A DNA stretch of 49,425 bases, taken from assembly GCA_019694295.1 (NCBI GenBank), contig JAIBCG010000016.1, positions 1 through 49,425 of the forward strand, read 5' to 3'. The notes under the pieces were generated by a model. It was not told the DNA's origin and ran no database searches. It saw only the letters and a list, made by a program, of their open reading frames with translations. The first letter of the stretch is position 1. Each line of letters opens with the position of its first letter. The stretch comes from Saprospiraceae bacterium. GTDB taxonomy: Bacteria > Bacteroidota > Bacteroidia > Chitinophagales > Saprospiraceae. The position numbers and the translations under genes were made by a program. Below are positions 25,321 to 34,408 of this stretch, in pieces.

Positions 25321-28300
25321 ATGAGAGGGGAAAACTTATTTTTCATTCTTGCCAACCAAAAACGTAATGTTATGACATTTCTACTACATGAGAATTCCAA
25401 TTCGTCAGGTCAGACTATGCCATCTGTAAAACGAGCCAAACAAGGTACATTTCAAATTTTATTGTCTTTGGTGCTTGTATGTGGCGGTTTCTTTTGGTCT
25501 AAGCCCGTCATTGCCTCGTCATTTTATTGCCCGGCACCTGTCTTCACTTATTGTCCGTCTGATGTTACGGCTGAATGTGACAAAATACCTGCATTAATCA
25601 ATCCGGTGGTTGACCCTGTGTGCGGGCCGGTAACGCTGAGCCTTAATGAAACAACAACACCCGGCGCATGTGCTCATAATTATATCATTACCCGAACTTG
25701 GACTGCTGTAGATGCCAATGGCAATTCTTCACAGTGTACCCAAAAAGTAACCATCCAGGATACTACACCTCCATTGGTTTATATAAATAAACCCGGCTTC
25801 ATCAATGGCGATACACTAGAGCTCGACTGCGATGATCTGATTCCATCCTTTTCAAAACTTAATGTAGTAGCATTTGACAATTGTTCGAAAAAGATGAACA
25901 TTGAGTTCGTAAGATGCACTTTCATGGGCGATTGTCTGACGGATGGTTATTTTCAGCTTGACACATATTATATTAAAGTAACCGATGAATGCGGCAATTA
26001 TACAATTTATGAAACAGCCGTTAAAGTTACGGATAATGAACCACCTGTTATTTCCGGTGTACCGGACGATATTACGCTTGATTGCGGCACTCTTATTCCC
26101 GATTTGCCTTTGGTAAATGTAAATGATAATTGTAGTCCTTATGTATCCTTACTCATAGATGAAACGACAACTCCCGGTAATTGCTCAGGTAGCTTCATTT
26201 TAACAAGAACCTGGACTGCTACCGACCAATGTGGTAATGTAGCAACTGAACAACAAAAAATTACTGTTGTTGATACCAAAGCTCCTGTATTGGTCAATGT
26301 GCCTGCCAATGTTACAATAAATTGTGATGCAGCCATTCCGGTACCAGCCAATGTATCGGCAACTGATAACTGCAGCACTAATGTTGCAGTACATTTCTCC
26401 GAATCAACACAAAGTGGCAACTGCCCTCAGTCTTATACTATCATCAGAACTTGGACAGCCACAGACGATTGTGGAAATTCTGCCCAGGCAACACAAAAAA
26501 TATCTGTAGTCGATGTTGTACCTCCGGTTTTCACTTACGTTCCGGTGTCAGGTACTATTGAGTGCAGCGTCCCTCTTACCGGACTTAGCACCGATGCCAA
26601 AGCCAGTGATAATTGTGACAATAAGGTAGATATCAGCTATCATGATGTGACTATCCCCGGCAAATGCCCGAGTGAATATACGCTGATAAGAACATTTACA
26701 GCTAAAGATGATTGTGGTAATTCTTCAACCGCTGTTCAGCAAATAAATGTGGTGGATACTACAAAACCTTTAGTCGAATTCAAAAATCCGATATTCGCGG
26801 GGATGAGTGCCGGTGATACATTAAGCTTAGAATGTGGTACTTACAAAGGTTTCGGTCCCGCTGATTTCACATTCTTTGATAACTGCGACCAGCACCCTGA
26901 GTTTAAATTGGTCGAAAATATCATCGTCAACCAAGCTTGTTATAAGTTATTGAAATGTATAGTGACGGTTACAGACGCTTGTGGCAATGTAGGCAGTCTC
27001 GAATTCTTTGTTGAGATAAAAGATACCATGTCACCGATACTTTCCAATTGCCCTCCAAGTGTTACTATAGAATGTGACCAGCCGCTGCCGGCTATACCAA
27101 ATGTGAAAGCAACCGATGGCTGTAATCAACAACCTGTGGTGCATTTTACAGAAAATACCCTTCCGGGCAATTGCCCGCAGGAAAAAACAATCTTAAGAAC
27201 CTGGACAGCCGATGATTTGTGTGGCAATACAGCACAGTGCAGCCAGACTATCAGCGTACAAGATACTAAGGCGCCTCAGATTGACTTCAAAAACCCGATT
27301 TTTACAGGTTTATCTGAAGGAGACACGGTGAAAGTAGAATGCGGTGTGTTCAATGGTTTTGGTCCGGATGATTTCACCATAACTGATAATTGCGACCCGA
27401 ATCCGGTGTTTGACATGGTCGATATTTTTATTGTCAATACACCTTGCTATAAATTATTGAAATGTATAGCTACGGTTACAGACGCGTGTGGCAATGCTAC
27501 CGAATTTATTTTCTATGTCGAAGTAACAGATACACAAGCACCGGTACTTGCCAATTGTCCTGCTAACATAACAATCGAATGCGACCAACCGGTACCATCA
27601 GCAGCCAACGTAACCGCAACAGATGCATGCGACCCTCATCCGAAAGTTAATTTTACAGAAAATACCCTTCCGGGCAAATGTCCGCAGGAAAAAACCATCG
27701 TCCGTACTTGGACAGCAATAGATGCGTGTGGCAATACAGCACAATGCAGCCAAAGCATCAGTGTCCAAGATACCAAAGCACCGGTCATACATTTTAACCC
27801 TGCCAACCCTTTGTTTACCAATTTCTCAGAAGGTGATACAGTAAAGGTAGAATGCGGCGTATTTGGCGGATTTACACCTGATGATTTTCTGGTGACAGAC
27901 AACTGCGACCCGCATCCGGTATTTGACATGGTCGATATTATTATTATCAATACACCATGCCATAAGTTTTTGAAATGTGTGGCATCTGCTACAGACGCGT
28001 GTGGCAATGTTGGTCAGCTTATATATTATGTTGACATTACAGACACACAGGCACCGGTACTTGCCAATTGTCCTGCTAACATAACGATCGAATGTGACCA
28101 GCCGGTGCCATCAGCAGCCAACGTAACCGCAACAGATGCATGCGACCCTCATCCGAAAGTTAATTTTACAGAAAATACCCTTCCGGGCAAATGTCCGCAG
28201 GAAAAAACCATTGTCCGTACCTGGACAGCAGTAGATGCGTGTGGCAATACAGCACAATGCAGCCAAAGCATCAGTGTCCAAGATACCAAAGCACCGGTCA

Positions 28301-31300
28301 TACATTTTAACCCTGCCAACCCTTTGTTTACCAATTTCTCAGAAGGTGATACAGTAAAGGTAGAATGCGGCGTATTTGGCGGATTTACACCTGATGATTT
28401 TCTGGTGACAGACAACTGCGACCCGCATCCGGTATTTGACATGGTCGATATTATTATTATCAATACACCATGCCATAAGTTTTTGAAATGTGTGGCATCT
28501 GCTACAGACGCGTGTGGCAATGTTGGTCAGCTTATATATTATGTTGACATTACAGACACACAGGCACCGGTACTTGCCAATTGTCCTGCTAACATAACGA
28601 TCGAATGTGACCAGCCGGTGCCATCAGCAGCCAACGTAACCGCAACAGATGCATGCGACCCTCATCCGAAAGTTAATTTTACAGAAAATACCCTTCCGGG
28701 CAATTGTCCGCAGGAAAAAACCATCGTCCGTACCTGGACAGCTGTAGATGCGTGTGGCAACACAGCCCAATGCAGCCAAAGTATCAGTGTACAAGATACC
28801 AAAGCACCGGTCATTAGCATTAACATTCCGGGCTTTACGAATGGTGATACCATAACGGTAGATTGCGGCGCTCCAATACCTGCATTTAACAAGACTAATG
28901 TAGTTGTAACAGATAATTGCTCTACAGATATAGATGTTGAATTTTGCGAATGTACATATCAGGGCGATTGTGAAACAACAGGATTTTACGAGCTGATTAC
29001 TTATTATGTAAAAGCTACCGATGAATGTGGAAATTCGAGCATCTTCGAATTTAGCGTGAAGGTAATTGACAATACGCCTCCACTCATCAGCGGAGTTCCG
29101 GATGATGTTACAGTAAGTTGCGCTGCCGGCTTACCATCATTGCCAACTGTAACAGCCGATGACGAATGTTCTGAAACGGTACAGCTCACATTTGCTGAGA
29201 ATACAGCACCCGGAAAATGCTCCGGAGAAAAGATCATTACCAGAACATGGACTGCTGTCGATGAATGTGGTAATGTAGCTACCGACTCACAAGTCATACA
29301 GATCATCGATGATACACCACCGACTTTAGTAAATGTTCCATCAGACCTGACCATCAGTTGTGATGTTACCATTGTGCCGGCAGGAAATGTTTCTGCAACG
29401 GATGATTGTAGTACAAATGCGACCGTTAGTGTTGATGAAAAACATGTTCCAGGTTCTTGTGCCAATAGTTATACAATTGTAAGGGTCTTTACCGCTACGG
29501 ATGATTGTGGCAATACTGCACAAGCAACTTGGAAAATATTTGTAGTAGATGAAAAAGCACCGGTGTTTACCAATGTACCTGCAAGTATTACAGTAGAATG
29601 CAGTGACCCGGTACCGGCCCCTGATCAGAGCGCAGCGGCAAAAGACAATTGCGACCCGGATGTTGATATTTCACACATCGATGCTGCTGTGCCCGGTAAT
29701 TGTCCTCAAGAATATACCATTATAAGAACCTTCATTGCTACCGATAATTGCGGAAATACGGTGACTGCAGTGCAGGAAATAAAAGTAAAAGATACCACAG
29801 CACCAGGCATTCAGTTTGATCCTTCCAATCCGCTTTTTGCAGGTTTCTCAGAAGGCGATACAGTAAAAGTAGCGTGTGGCACATTCAACGGATTCGGCCC
29901 GGATGATTTCATTCTGACAGATAACTGTGATCCTAATCCGGTATTTGATATGGTCGATATTTTTATTGTAAATACGCCATGTTACAAGCTATTGAAGTGT
30001 ATTGCTTCAGCCACAGATGCATGTGGAAATGTAAGTCAGCTTGTTTTCTATGTTGAAATCACAGATACACAGGCACCGGTACTTGCCAATTGCCCTGTTG
30101 ACATCACGATTGAATGTGATCAGCCTGTTCCACCTGCAGCCAATGTAACAGCTACTGATGCATGTGACCCTGCCCCGAAGGTGAATTTCACAGAAAATTC
30201 AATACCGGGCAATTGTCCTCAGGAAAAGACAATTATCAGAACCTGGACTGCCGTGGACGAATGTGGCAACACCTCAAGCTGCAGCCATAAAATTGAAGTA
30301 CAAGATACAAAGGCACCAGAATATACCCTTAATGGAGATTTGACCGGAGTGCCTAATGGCGATACGCTCATTATAGATTGTAATGGTGTATTGACCATGG
30401 ACATGAAATCAGTCATGTTTACAGATAATTGCGACCCAGATGTTCCAAGTATTTTTACAGAAACACTCCAGTCAGGTGATTGTCAGAAAGATGGGTACAT
30501 TACCTTCCTTGAATGCACATGGACCGGCACAGATGACTGTGGTAATTCGACTTCATACACAATATATATAAAGGTAGTTGACAATACGCCTCCTGTTATT
30601 ACCAACTGTCCGGCTGATATTACTGTTGATTGTGGTGTTCAGATACCACCGGCAGGTCAGTTGACAGCTACGGATGACTGTGACCAGGATGTTAAGATTA
30701 GTTTTACTGAGAATGTACATGCCGGCAAATGTGCAGGCGACCAGATAGTAGAGCGCACTTACACAGCAACAGATGACTGTGGAAATACGGCAACCTGCAA
30801 ACAGATTATCACTCGTACGGATAATGAAGCACCGGTTATTACAGGTGTAGGCCAGGACGTAACCATTGAATGCGGCCAAGCCCTGCCGGATCCTGGCAAA
30901 GTATATACTACAGACAATTGTGACCCGAATCCAGTGTTGAAATATTCCGTCCAACATACACCGGGCCAATGTGCAGGCAGCTATGTCGAGATCAGAACAT
31001 GGCAAGCAACAGATGCATGTGGCAACACTGCCGTAAAGACACAAAAAGTTACAGTTCAGGATACTAAAGCACCGCATTTTGCAGGTCTGCCGGCATCACT
31101 TACAGTAGAATGCAGTGACCCGATTACAGATTTGGGTAAGGATGTTAAAGCAGTCGATGATTGTGACCAGGATGTTGCAGTCACATTCAAAGACATCACT
31201 GTGCCTGGCAAATGCGCACATGAATTTACCATTATCAGGACATTTGCAGCTACAGATGATTGTGGCAATACAGTTACAGCTATTCAAGAAATTAAGGTAA

Positions 31301-33945
31301 AAGACACAACACCACCGGTTATTGATTTTGACCCATCCAACCCACTTTTTGCCGGCTTTAATGAAGGTGATACCGTCAAGGTAGAATGTGGTGTGTTCAA
31401 GGGTTTTGGTCCGGATGACTTTATCCTGACCGACAACTGCGATCCGCATCCGGTGTTTGATATGGTTGATATCTTTATAGTGAATACTCCATGCTACAAG
31501 TTGTTGAAATGCATCGCCTCGGCTACAGATGCCTGTGGTAATGTAAGTGAGCTTGTTTTCTATGTAGAAATGACAGACAATCTTCCACCGGTGTTTGATA
31601 ATTGCCCTTCTGACCTTGTGATAGAATGCGACCAGCCGGTTCCGCCATCGGGCAAAGTGACTGCTACAGATGCCTGTGACCCGAATGCAGAGGTTCATTT
31701 TACCCAAAGTGAAGTGCCTGGCAAATGTGCTAACGAAAAGACCATCATCAGAACCTGGACAGCCAAAGACCACTGTGGCAATACAGCTGTATGTGTACAG
31801 AAAATTGAAGTAAAGGATACCAAAGCACCGGAGTATATACTTACCGGTCCGCTTGTAGGCGTTGCTTTTGGCGATACGCTTGTGCTGGGCTGTGATGAAC
31901 AGTTGACGATGGATATGAAGTCCGTTAATTTTGTTGATAATTGTGATCCGGACGTACCAAGTATTTTTACAGAAACTTTACTTGCAGGAGATTGTCAGAA
32001 AGACGGATTTGTAACATTGCTTGAGTGTACCTGGACAGGTACAGACGATTGTGGAAATGCTACAGCTTATACTATTTATATTAAAGTGGTGGATAAGAAA
32101 GTGCCTATACTCTCAGGCGTACCTGCGAACATTACTGTTGACCTAAGTAAAGGAGAGCAAATACCAGGTGCACCGAAAGTGACCGCAAGTGATAACTGCG
32201 ATTTGGATGTAGATGTTACTTATCAGGAAGTAGTTGACACGGCACATTGCGGTGGACACATCCTCAGGACTTGGACGGCCACGGATGACTGTGGTAATGT
32301 AGCCCAAGCTACCCAAGTAATTACGGTGGTGAAAGATTGCCCTTGTATTGATCCTGTTATTGCAAATATTAAGGTGAAGGATGCCGACTGTGGTGATGAC
32401 AACGGACGAGTAGAAATAGTAATCAGTAACGGAGCGAATAATTTTGAATATGAATGGATTCCGGATGCAGGTGTAAGTATAGGTGCTGGAAACATAAGAG
32501 AAGGATTACCGGCTGGTAATTATACAGTATTGGTAAAATATCCTTCATCTTATCCTTGTATCACTACACTTAACATTACAGTTAAAGGTACAGGTGGTAA
32601 TATTATTGCCGAAGACACATTAATCGTTGCCAATGCCAAGTGCAACAAACCTGTGCCGGTGTGCTTAGGCCTGAATGTATTAGAAGTGCCAAATTATGAT
32701 ATATATGATAATGGTGTCATTTATACCGGAAATATTGCCGGCTGCGATTTTGACACTGTGATGTCATATACTTATGCTACCATACCAGGTATGGGTCAGA
32801 ACGGTCCGTATGTGCTTGATTCGTGGGTTGTAAACGGCCTTGTACTTACAGGCGAATTTGATAACCTGAATGCGTTGGTAGCCTTGATGAATGTACTTGA
32901 CCCACAAGGTAACTGGGCATTAAATACCACGACATTGAGTATTACAGGTGGAAGTAAGGCAAAAGTCTATGGCCAGATGAAGATTTCGAAGAAAGTGGGT
33001 TCCAGCAAAGCTACACTCGATATCAACATACAATTAATACCTAATGGTACGAGCCTTAACCTGAGCACCGGTGCACATGAGATAGTGCTTGTCAACAAAG
33101 CAACCCACTGTTCGGATGCTGTATATGTCAAGGTGTTCTGTCTTACACCAAATATTGTGAATGTAAAGGTATTCGTTACTGAAACGAAGCAGGTATGTGT
33201 TGACAACAGTCAGTTGCAAGGCACACCGGTAAGTATTGCGAATGTATGTGACAATCTTTCGGGCGAGTTTAGTCTGGTGAATATTACAAGTACAGGTTAT
33301 TGTGTAAATATCACAGGAATAGAGCCGGGAATAGAGAAGGCATGTATTGTAGTGTGCGATGACCTTGGCTTCTGTGATACCACATATATCAACATCACCG
33401 TGTATGAAACCAACCTCAAGCCGATAGCCGTAGATGATTATTTGACTGCAAGTGCAGGTAAATCTAAAACAGTACAAGTGCTTGCAAATGATATTTTCGC
33501 AGATGGTTTGCTCAGCATGAAAATAATTTCTTCTCCTACTACCGGAAAAGTGACTTCATTCATAGATAAAGTTGTTGTGGTGACACCAGATAAGGAGGAT
33601 TGCCAGCCAATGGTATTTGATTATGAAATATGCAACCAGTATGGATGCGATACGGGTACCGTGCATGTCAATGTACTCTGTAAAGGACTAATCATCTACA
33701 ATGGTATGACACCAAATAACGATGGCCTGAATGATTTCTTCACCGTAGAAGGAATAGAAGATTATCCGAATAATGAACTGTCGGTTTATAACCGTTGGGG
33801 CAACATGGTATATTCTGCCAAAGCTTATAACAATAATTGGGATGGTAGCTGGAATGGTAAACTACTTCCCGATGGTACCTACTATTACATTTTGAAAGAT
33901 GGCGAAGGTGAAAGCTATAACGGCTATCTTCAAATATCGAGATGA
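25321..33945 (+). CDS. Giant HYR-repeat surface protein with T9SS type B sorting domain
   Basis: 2874 residues from ATG 25321. ATG 25417 (MPSVKRAKQG) would give a more usual signal peptide and may be the true start. The hydrophobic segment FQILLSLVLVCGGFFW is followed by 27 consecutive HYR-type modules (about 72-2340) of four classes. The commonest (17 copies, about 80 residues) reads 'APvf..vP..iTieCd...P.p..v.AtDnCd......f.E...pG.Cp...tiiRTWTAtDdCGNta...Q.I.V.Dtk'. Each module keeps about four Cys, likely disulfides. A SprB-like segment (about 2340-2425), a conserved 270-residue beta region, a cadherin-like Ig segment (AVDDYLTAS, about 2702) and a CHU_C/type B T9SS sorting domain (IYNGMTPNNDGLNDFF, about 2790-2874) follow. 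Probably a cell-surface adhesin or filament. Confidence 0.9.
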   Translation: MRGENLFFILANQKRNVMTFLLHENSNSSGQTMPSVKRAKQGTFQILLSLVLVCGGFFWSKPVIASSFYCPAPVFTYCPSDVTAECDKIPALINPVVDPVCGPVTLSLNETTTPGACAHNYIITRTWTAVDANGNSSQCTQKVTIQDTTPPLVYINKPGFINGDTLELDCDDLIPSFSKLNVVAFDNCSKKMNIEFVRCTFMGDCLTDGYFQLDTYYIKVTDECGNYTIYETAVKVTDNEPPVISGVPDDITLDCGTLIPDLPLVNVNDNCSPYVSLLIDETTTPGNCSGSFILTRTWTATDQCGNVATEQQKITVVDTKAPVLVNVPANVTINCDAAIPVPANVSATDNCSTNVAVHFSESTQSGNCPQSYTIIRTWTATDDCGNSAQATQKISVVDVVPPVFTYVPVSGTIECSVPLTGLSTDAKASDNCDNKVDISYHDVTIPGKCPSEYTLIRTFTAKDDCGNSSTAVQQINVVDTTKPLVEFKNPIFAGMSAGDTLSLECGTYKGFGPADFTFFDNCDQHPEFKLVENIIVNQACYKLLKCIVTVTDACGNVGSLEFFVEIKDTMSPILSNCPPSVTIECDQPLPAIPNVKATDGCNQQPVVHFTENTLPGNCPQEKTILRTWTADDLCGNTAQCSQTISVQDTKAPQIDFKNPIFTGLSEGDTVKVECGVFNGFGPDDFTITDNCDPNPVFDMVDIFIVNTPCYKLLKCIATVTDACGNATEFIFYVEVTDTQAPVLANCPANITIECDQPVPSAANVTATDACDPHPKVNFTENTLPGKCPQEKTIVRTWTAIDACGNTAQCSQSISVQDTKAPVIHFNPANPLFTNFSEGDTVKVECGVFGGFTPDDFLVTDNCDPHPVFDMVDIIIINTPCHKFLKCVASATDACGNVGQLIYYVDITDTQAPVLANCPANITIECDQPVPSAANVTATDACDPHPKVNFTENTLPGKCPQEKTIVRTWTAVDACGNTAQCSQSISVQDTKAPVIHFNPANPLFTNFSEGDTVKVECGVFGGFTPDDFLVTDNCDPHPVFDMVDIIIINTPCHKFLKCVASATDACGNVGQLIYYVDITDTQAPVLANCPANITIECDQPVPSAANVTATDACDPHPKVNFTENTLPGNCPQEKTIVRTWTAVDACGNTAQCSQSISVQDTKAPVISINIPGFTNGDTITVDCGAPIPAFNKTNVVVTDNCSTDIDVEFCECTYQGDCETTGFYELITYYVKATDECGNSSIFEFSVKVIDNTPPLISGVPDDVTVSCAAGLPSLPTVTADDECSETVQLTFAENTAPGKCSGEKIITRTWTAVDECGNVATDSQVIQIIDDTPPTLVNVPSDLTISCDVTIVPAGNVSATDDCSTNATVSVDEKHVPGSCANSYTIVRVFTATDDCGNTAQATWKIFVVDEKAPVFTNVPASITVECSDPVPAPDQSAAAKDNCDPDVDISHIDAAVPGNCPQEYTIIRTFIATDNCGNTVTAVQEIKVKDTTAPGIQFDPSNPLFAGFSEGDTVKVACGTFNGFGPDDFILTDNCDPNPVFDMVDIFIVNTPCYKLLKCIASATDACGNVSQLVFYVEITDTQAPVLANCPVDITIECDQPVPPAANVTATDACDPAPKVNFTENSIPGNCPQEKTIIRTWTAVDECGNTSSCSHKIEVQDTKAPEYTLNGDLTGVPNGDTLIIDCNGVLTMDMKSVMFTDNCDPDVPSIFTETLQSGDCQKDGYITFLECTWTGTDDCGNSTSYTIYIKVVDNTPPVITNCPADITVDCGVQIPPAGQLTATDDCDQDVKISFTENVHAGKCAGDQIVERTYTATDDCGNTATCKQIITRTDNEAPVITGVGQDVTIECGQALPDPGKVYTTDNCDPNPVLKYSVQHTPGQCAGSYVEIRTWQATDACGNTAVKTQKVTVQDTKAPHFAGLPASLTVECSDPITDLGKDVKAVDDCDQDVAVTFKDITVPGKCAHEFTIIRTFAATDDCGNTVTAIQEIKVKDTTPPVIDFDPSNPLFAGFNEGDTVKVECGVFKGFGPDDFILTDNCDPHPVFDMVDIFIVNTPCYKLLKCIASATDACGNVSELVFYVEMTDNLPPVFDNCPSDLVIECDQPVPPSGKVTATDACDPNAEVHFTQSEVPGKCANEKTIIRTWTAKDHCGNTAVCVQKIEVKDTKAPEYILTGPLVGVAFGDTLVLGCDEQLTMDMKSVNFVDNCDPDVPSIFTETLLAGDCQKDGFVTLLECTWTGTDDCGNATAYTIYIKVVDKKVPILSGVPANITVDLSKGEQIPGAPKVTASDNCDLDVDVTYQEVVDTAHCGGHILRTWTATDDCGNVAQATQVITVVKDCPCIDPVIANIKVKDADCGDDNGRVEIVISNGANNFEYEWIPDAGVSIGAGNIREGLPAGNYTVLVKYPSSYPCITTLNITVKGTGGNIIAEDTLIVANAKCNKPVPVCLGLNVLEVPNYDIYDNGVIYTGNIAGCDFDTVMSYTYATIPGMGQNGPYVLDSWVVNGLVLTGEFDNLNALVALMNVLDPQGNWALNTTTLSITGGSKAKVYGQMKISKKVGSSKATLDINIQLIPNGTSLNLSTGAHEIVLVNKATHCSDAVYVKVFCLTPNIVNVKVFVTETKQVCVDNSQLQGTPVSIANVCDNLSGEFSLVNITSTGYCVNITGIEPGIEKACIVVCDDLGFCDTTYINITVYETNLKPIAVDDYLTASAGKSKTVQVLANDIFADGLLSMKIISSPTTGKVTSFIDKVVVVTPDKEDCQPMVFDYEICNQYGCDTGTVHVNVLCKGLIIYNGMTPNNDGLNDFFTVEGIEDYPNNELSVYNRWGNMVYSAKAYNNNWDGSWNGKLLPDGTYYYILKDGEGESYNGYLQISR
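27541..28812 (+). repeat. 513-bp near-identical tandem repeat inside the HYR gene
   Basis: A 171-codon unit (one standard HYR module plus one 'GFxPDDF' module) occurs at about 27541-28053 and 28054-28566, and the HYR half recurs at 28567-28812. The second half of the unit is identical base for base in the two full copies; the first half differs at only about eight positions. The offset is exactly 513 bases, so the frame is preserved. This is a recent duplication compared with the other, clearly diverged modules. Confidence 0.92.
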
Positions 33946-33961
33946 TAAATGATTGATAATT

Positions 33962-33989
33962 AGCCGGTTTGATGAAAACCGGCTTTTTT
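33962..33989 (+). terminator. Terminator after the giant HYR gene
   Basis: AGCCGGTTT (33962-33970) pairs with AAACCGGCT (33976-33984) around a five-base loop, followed by six T residues. It lies 16 bases after the stop codon. Confidence 0.92.
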
Positions 33990-34035
33990 GTAGATAAAAT
34001 TTTAAGTTTTTTTTGAAAATATTGTCCAAGTATTC

Positions 34036-34065
34036 TTGGATATTAAAAAAAAGAAAGTAATTTTG
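34036..34065 (+). promoter_or_regulatory. Consensus promoter for tRNA-Lys
   Basis: TTG at 34036-34038, a 19-base spacer and TAATTTTG at 34058-34065 match the Bacteroidota sigma-A consensus exactly. The tRNA starts 23 bases after the -7 box. Confidence 0.88.
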
Positions 34066-34088
34066 CATCGCCTTTCGATTAAGGCTAT

Positions 34089-34161
34089 GATCTCGTAGCT
34101 CAGCCGGTAGAGCATTTGACTTTTAATCAAAGGGTCTCGGGTTCGAATCCCGACGAGATCA
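34089..34161 (+). tRNA. tRNA-Lys (anticodon TTT)
   Basis: 73 bases. The acceptor stem GATCTCG/CGAGATC is perfect, with discriminator A34161. The D-arm contains TAGCTCAGCCGGTAGAGCA. The anticodon stem TTTGA/TCAAA closes the loop CTTTTAA, anticodon TTT. The T-arm has GGGTTCGAATCCC. CCA is not encoded. It has its own promoter and a terminator, so it is a single-gene unit. Confidence 0.97.
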
Positions 34162-34165
34162 CTCC

Positions 34166-34199
34166 AAAAAGCATCAGATTATCATCTGTTGCTTTTTTT
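34166..34199 (+). terminator. Terminator of the tRNA-Lys unit
   Basis: AAAAAGCATCAGAT pairs, with one G-U/mismatch position, with ATCTGTTGCTTTTT around a short loop and ends in a T run. The remaining bases up to feoB (34200-34408) show nothing recognisable. Confidence 0.85.
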
Positions 34200-34408
34200 G
34201 TTATGTAGCTCTCTGAAAATTATGAAGAAGCCTAGTGGGAAAAAAGAAGCTGATGGTTATGGTGATAGCTGAACCCACGGCAATCTTTTTTACTTTCTAG
34301 TTATTGCACCAAAGTTGTAGAAAACTATTCATTAGGCAAGTACTGATGTCTGTATTGCCCTTGATCAATTTTGAATGTTTGAAGCGCTTTGCTTAAAATG
34401 CTATAAAA

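Noticed and set aside
27598-28520. Repeated minus-strand open frames of 64 and 123 codons inside the HYR gene
   Set aside because: They recur at a 513-base offset only because the sense-strand repeat is duplicated; they are antisense shadows of the HYR modules.
25500-32340. Regular repeats suggesting a CRISPR array or minisatellite
   Set aside because: The periodicity (about 240-270 bases) is that of protein modules in one open frame with diverged copies, not short identical repeats with spacers.
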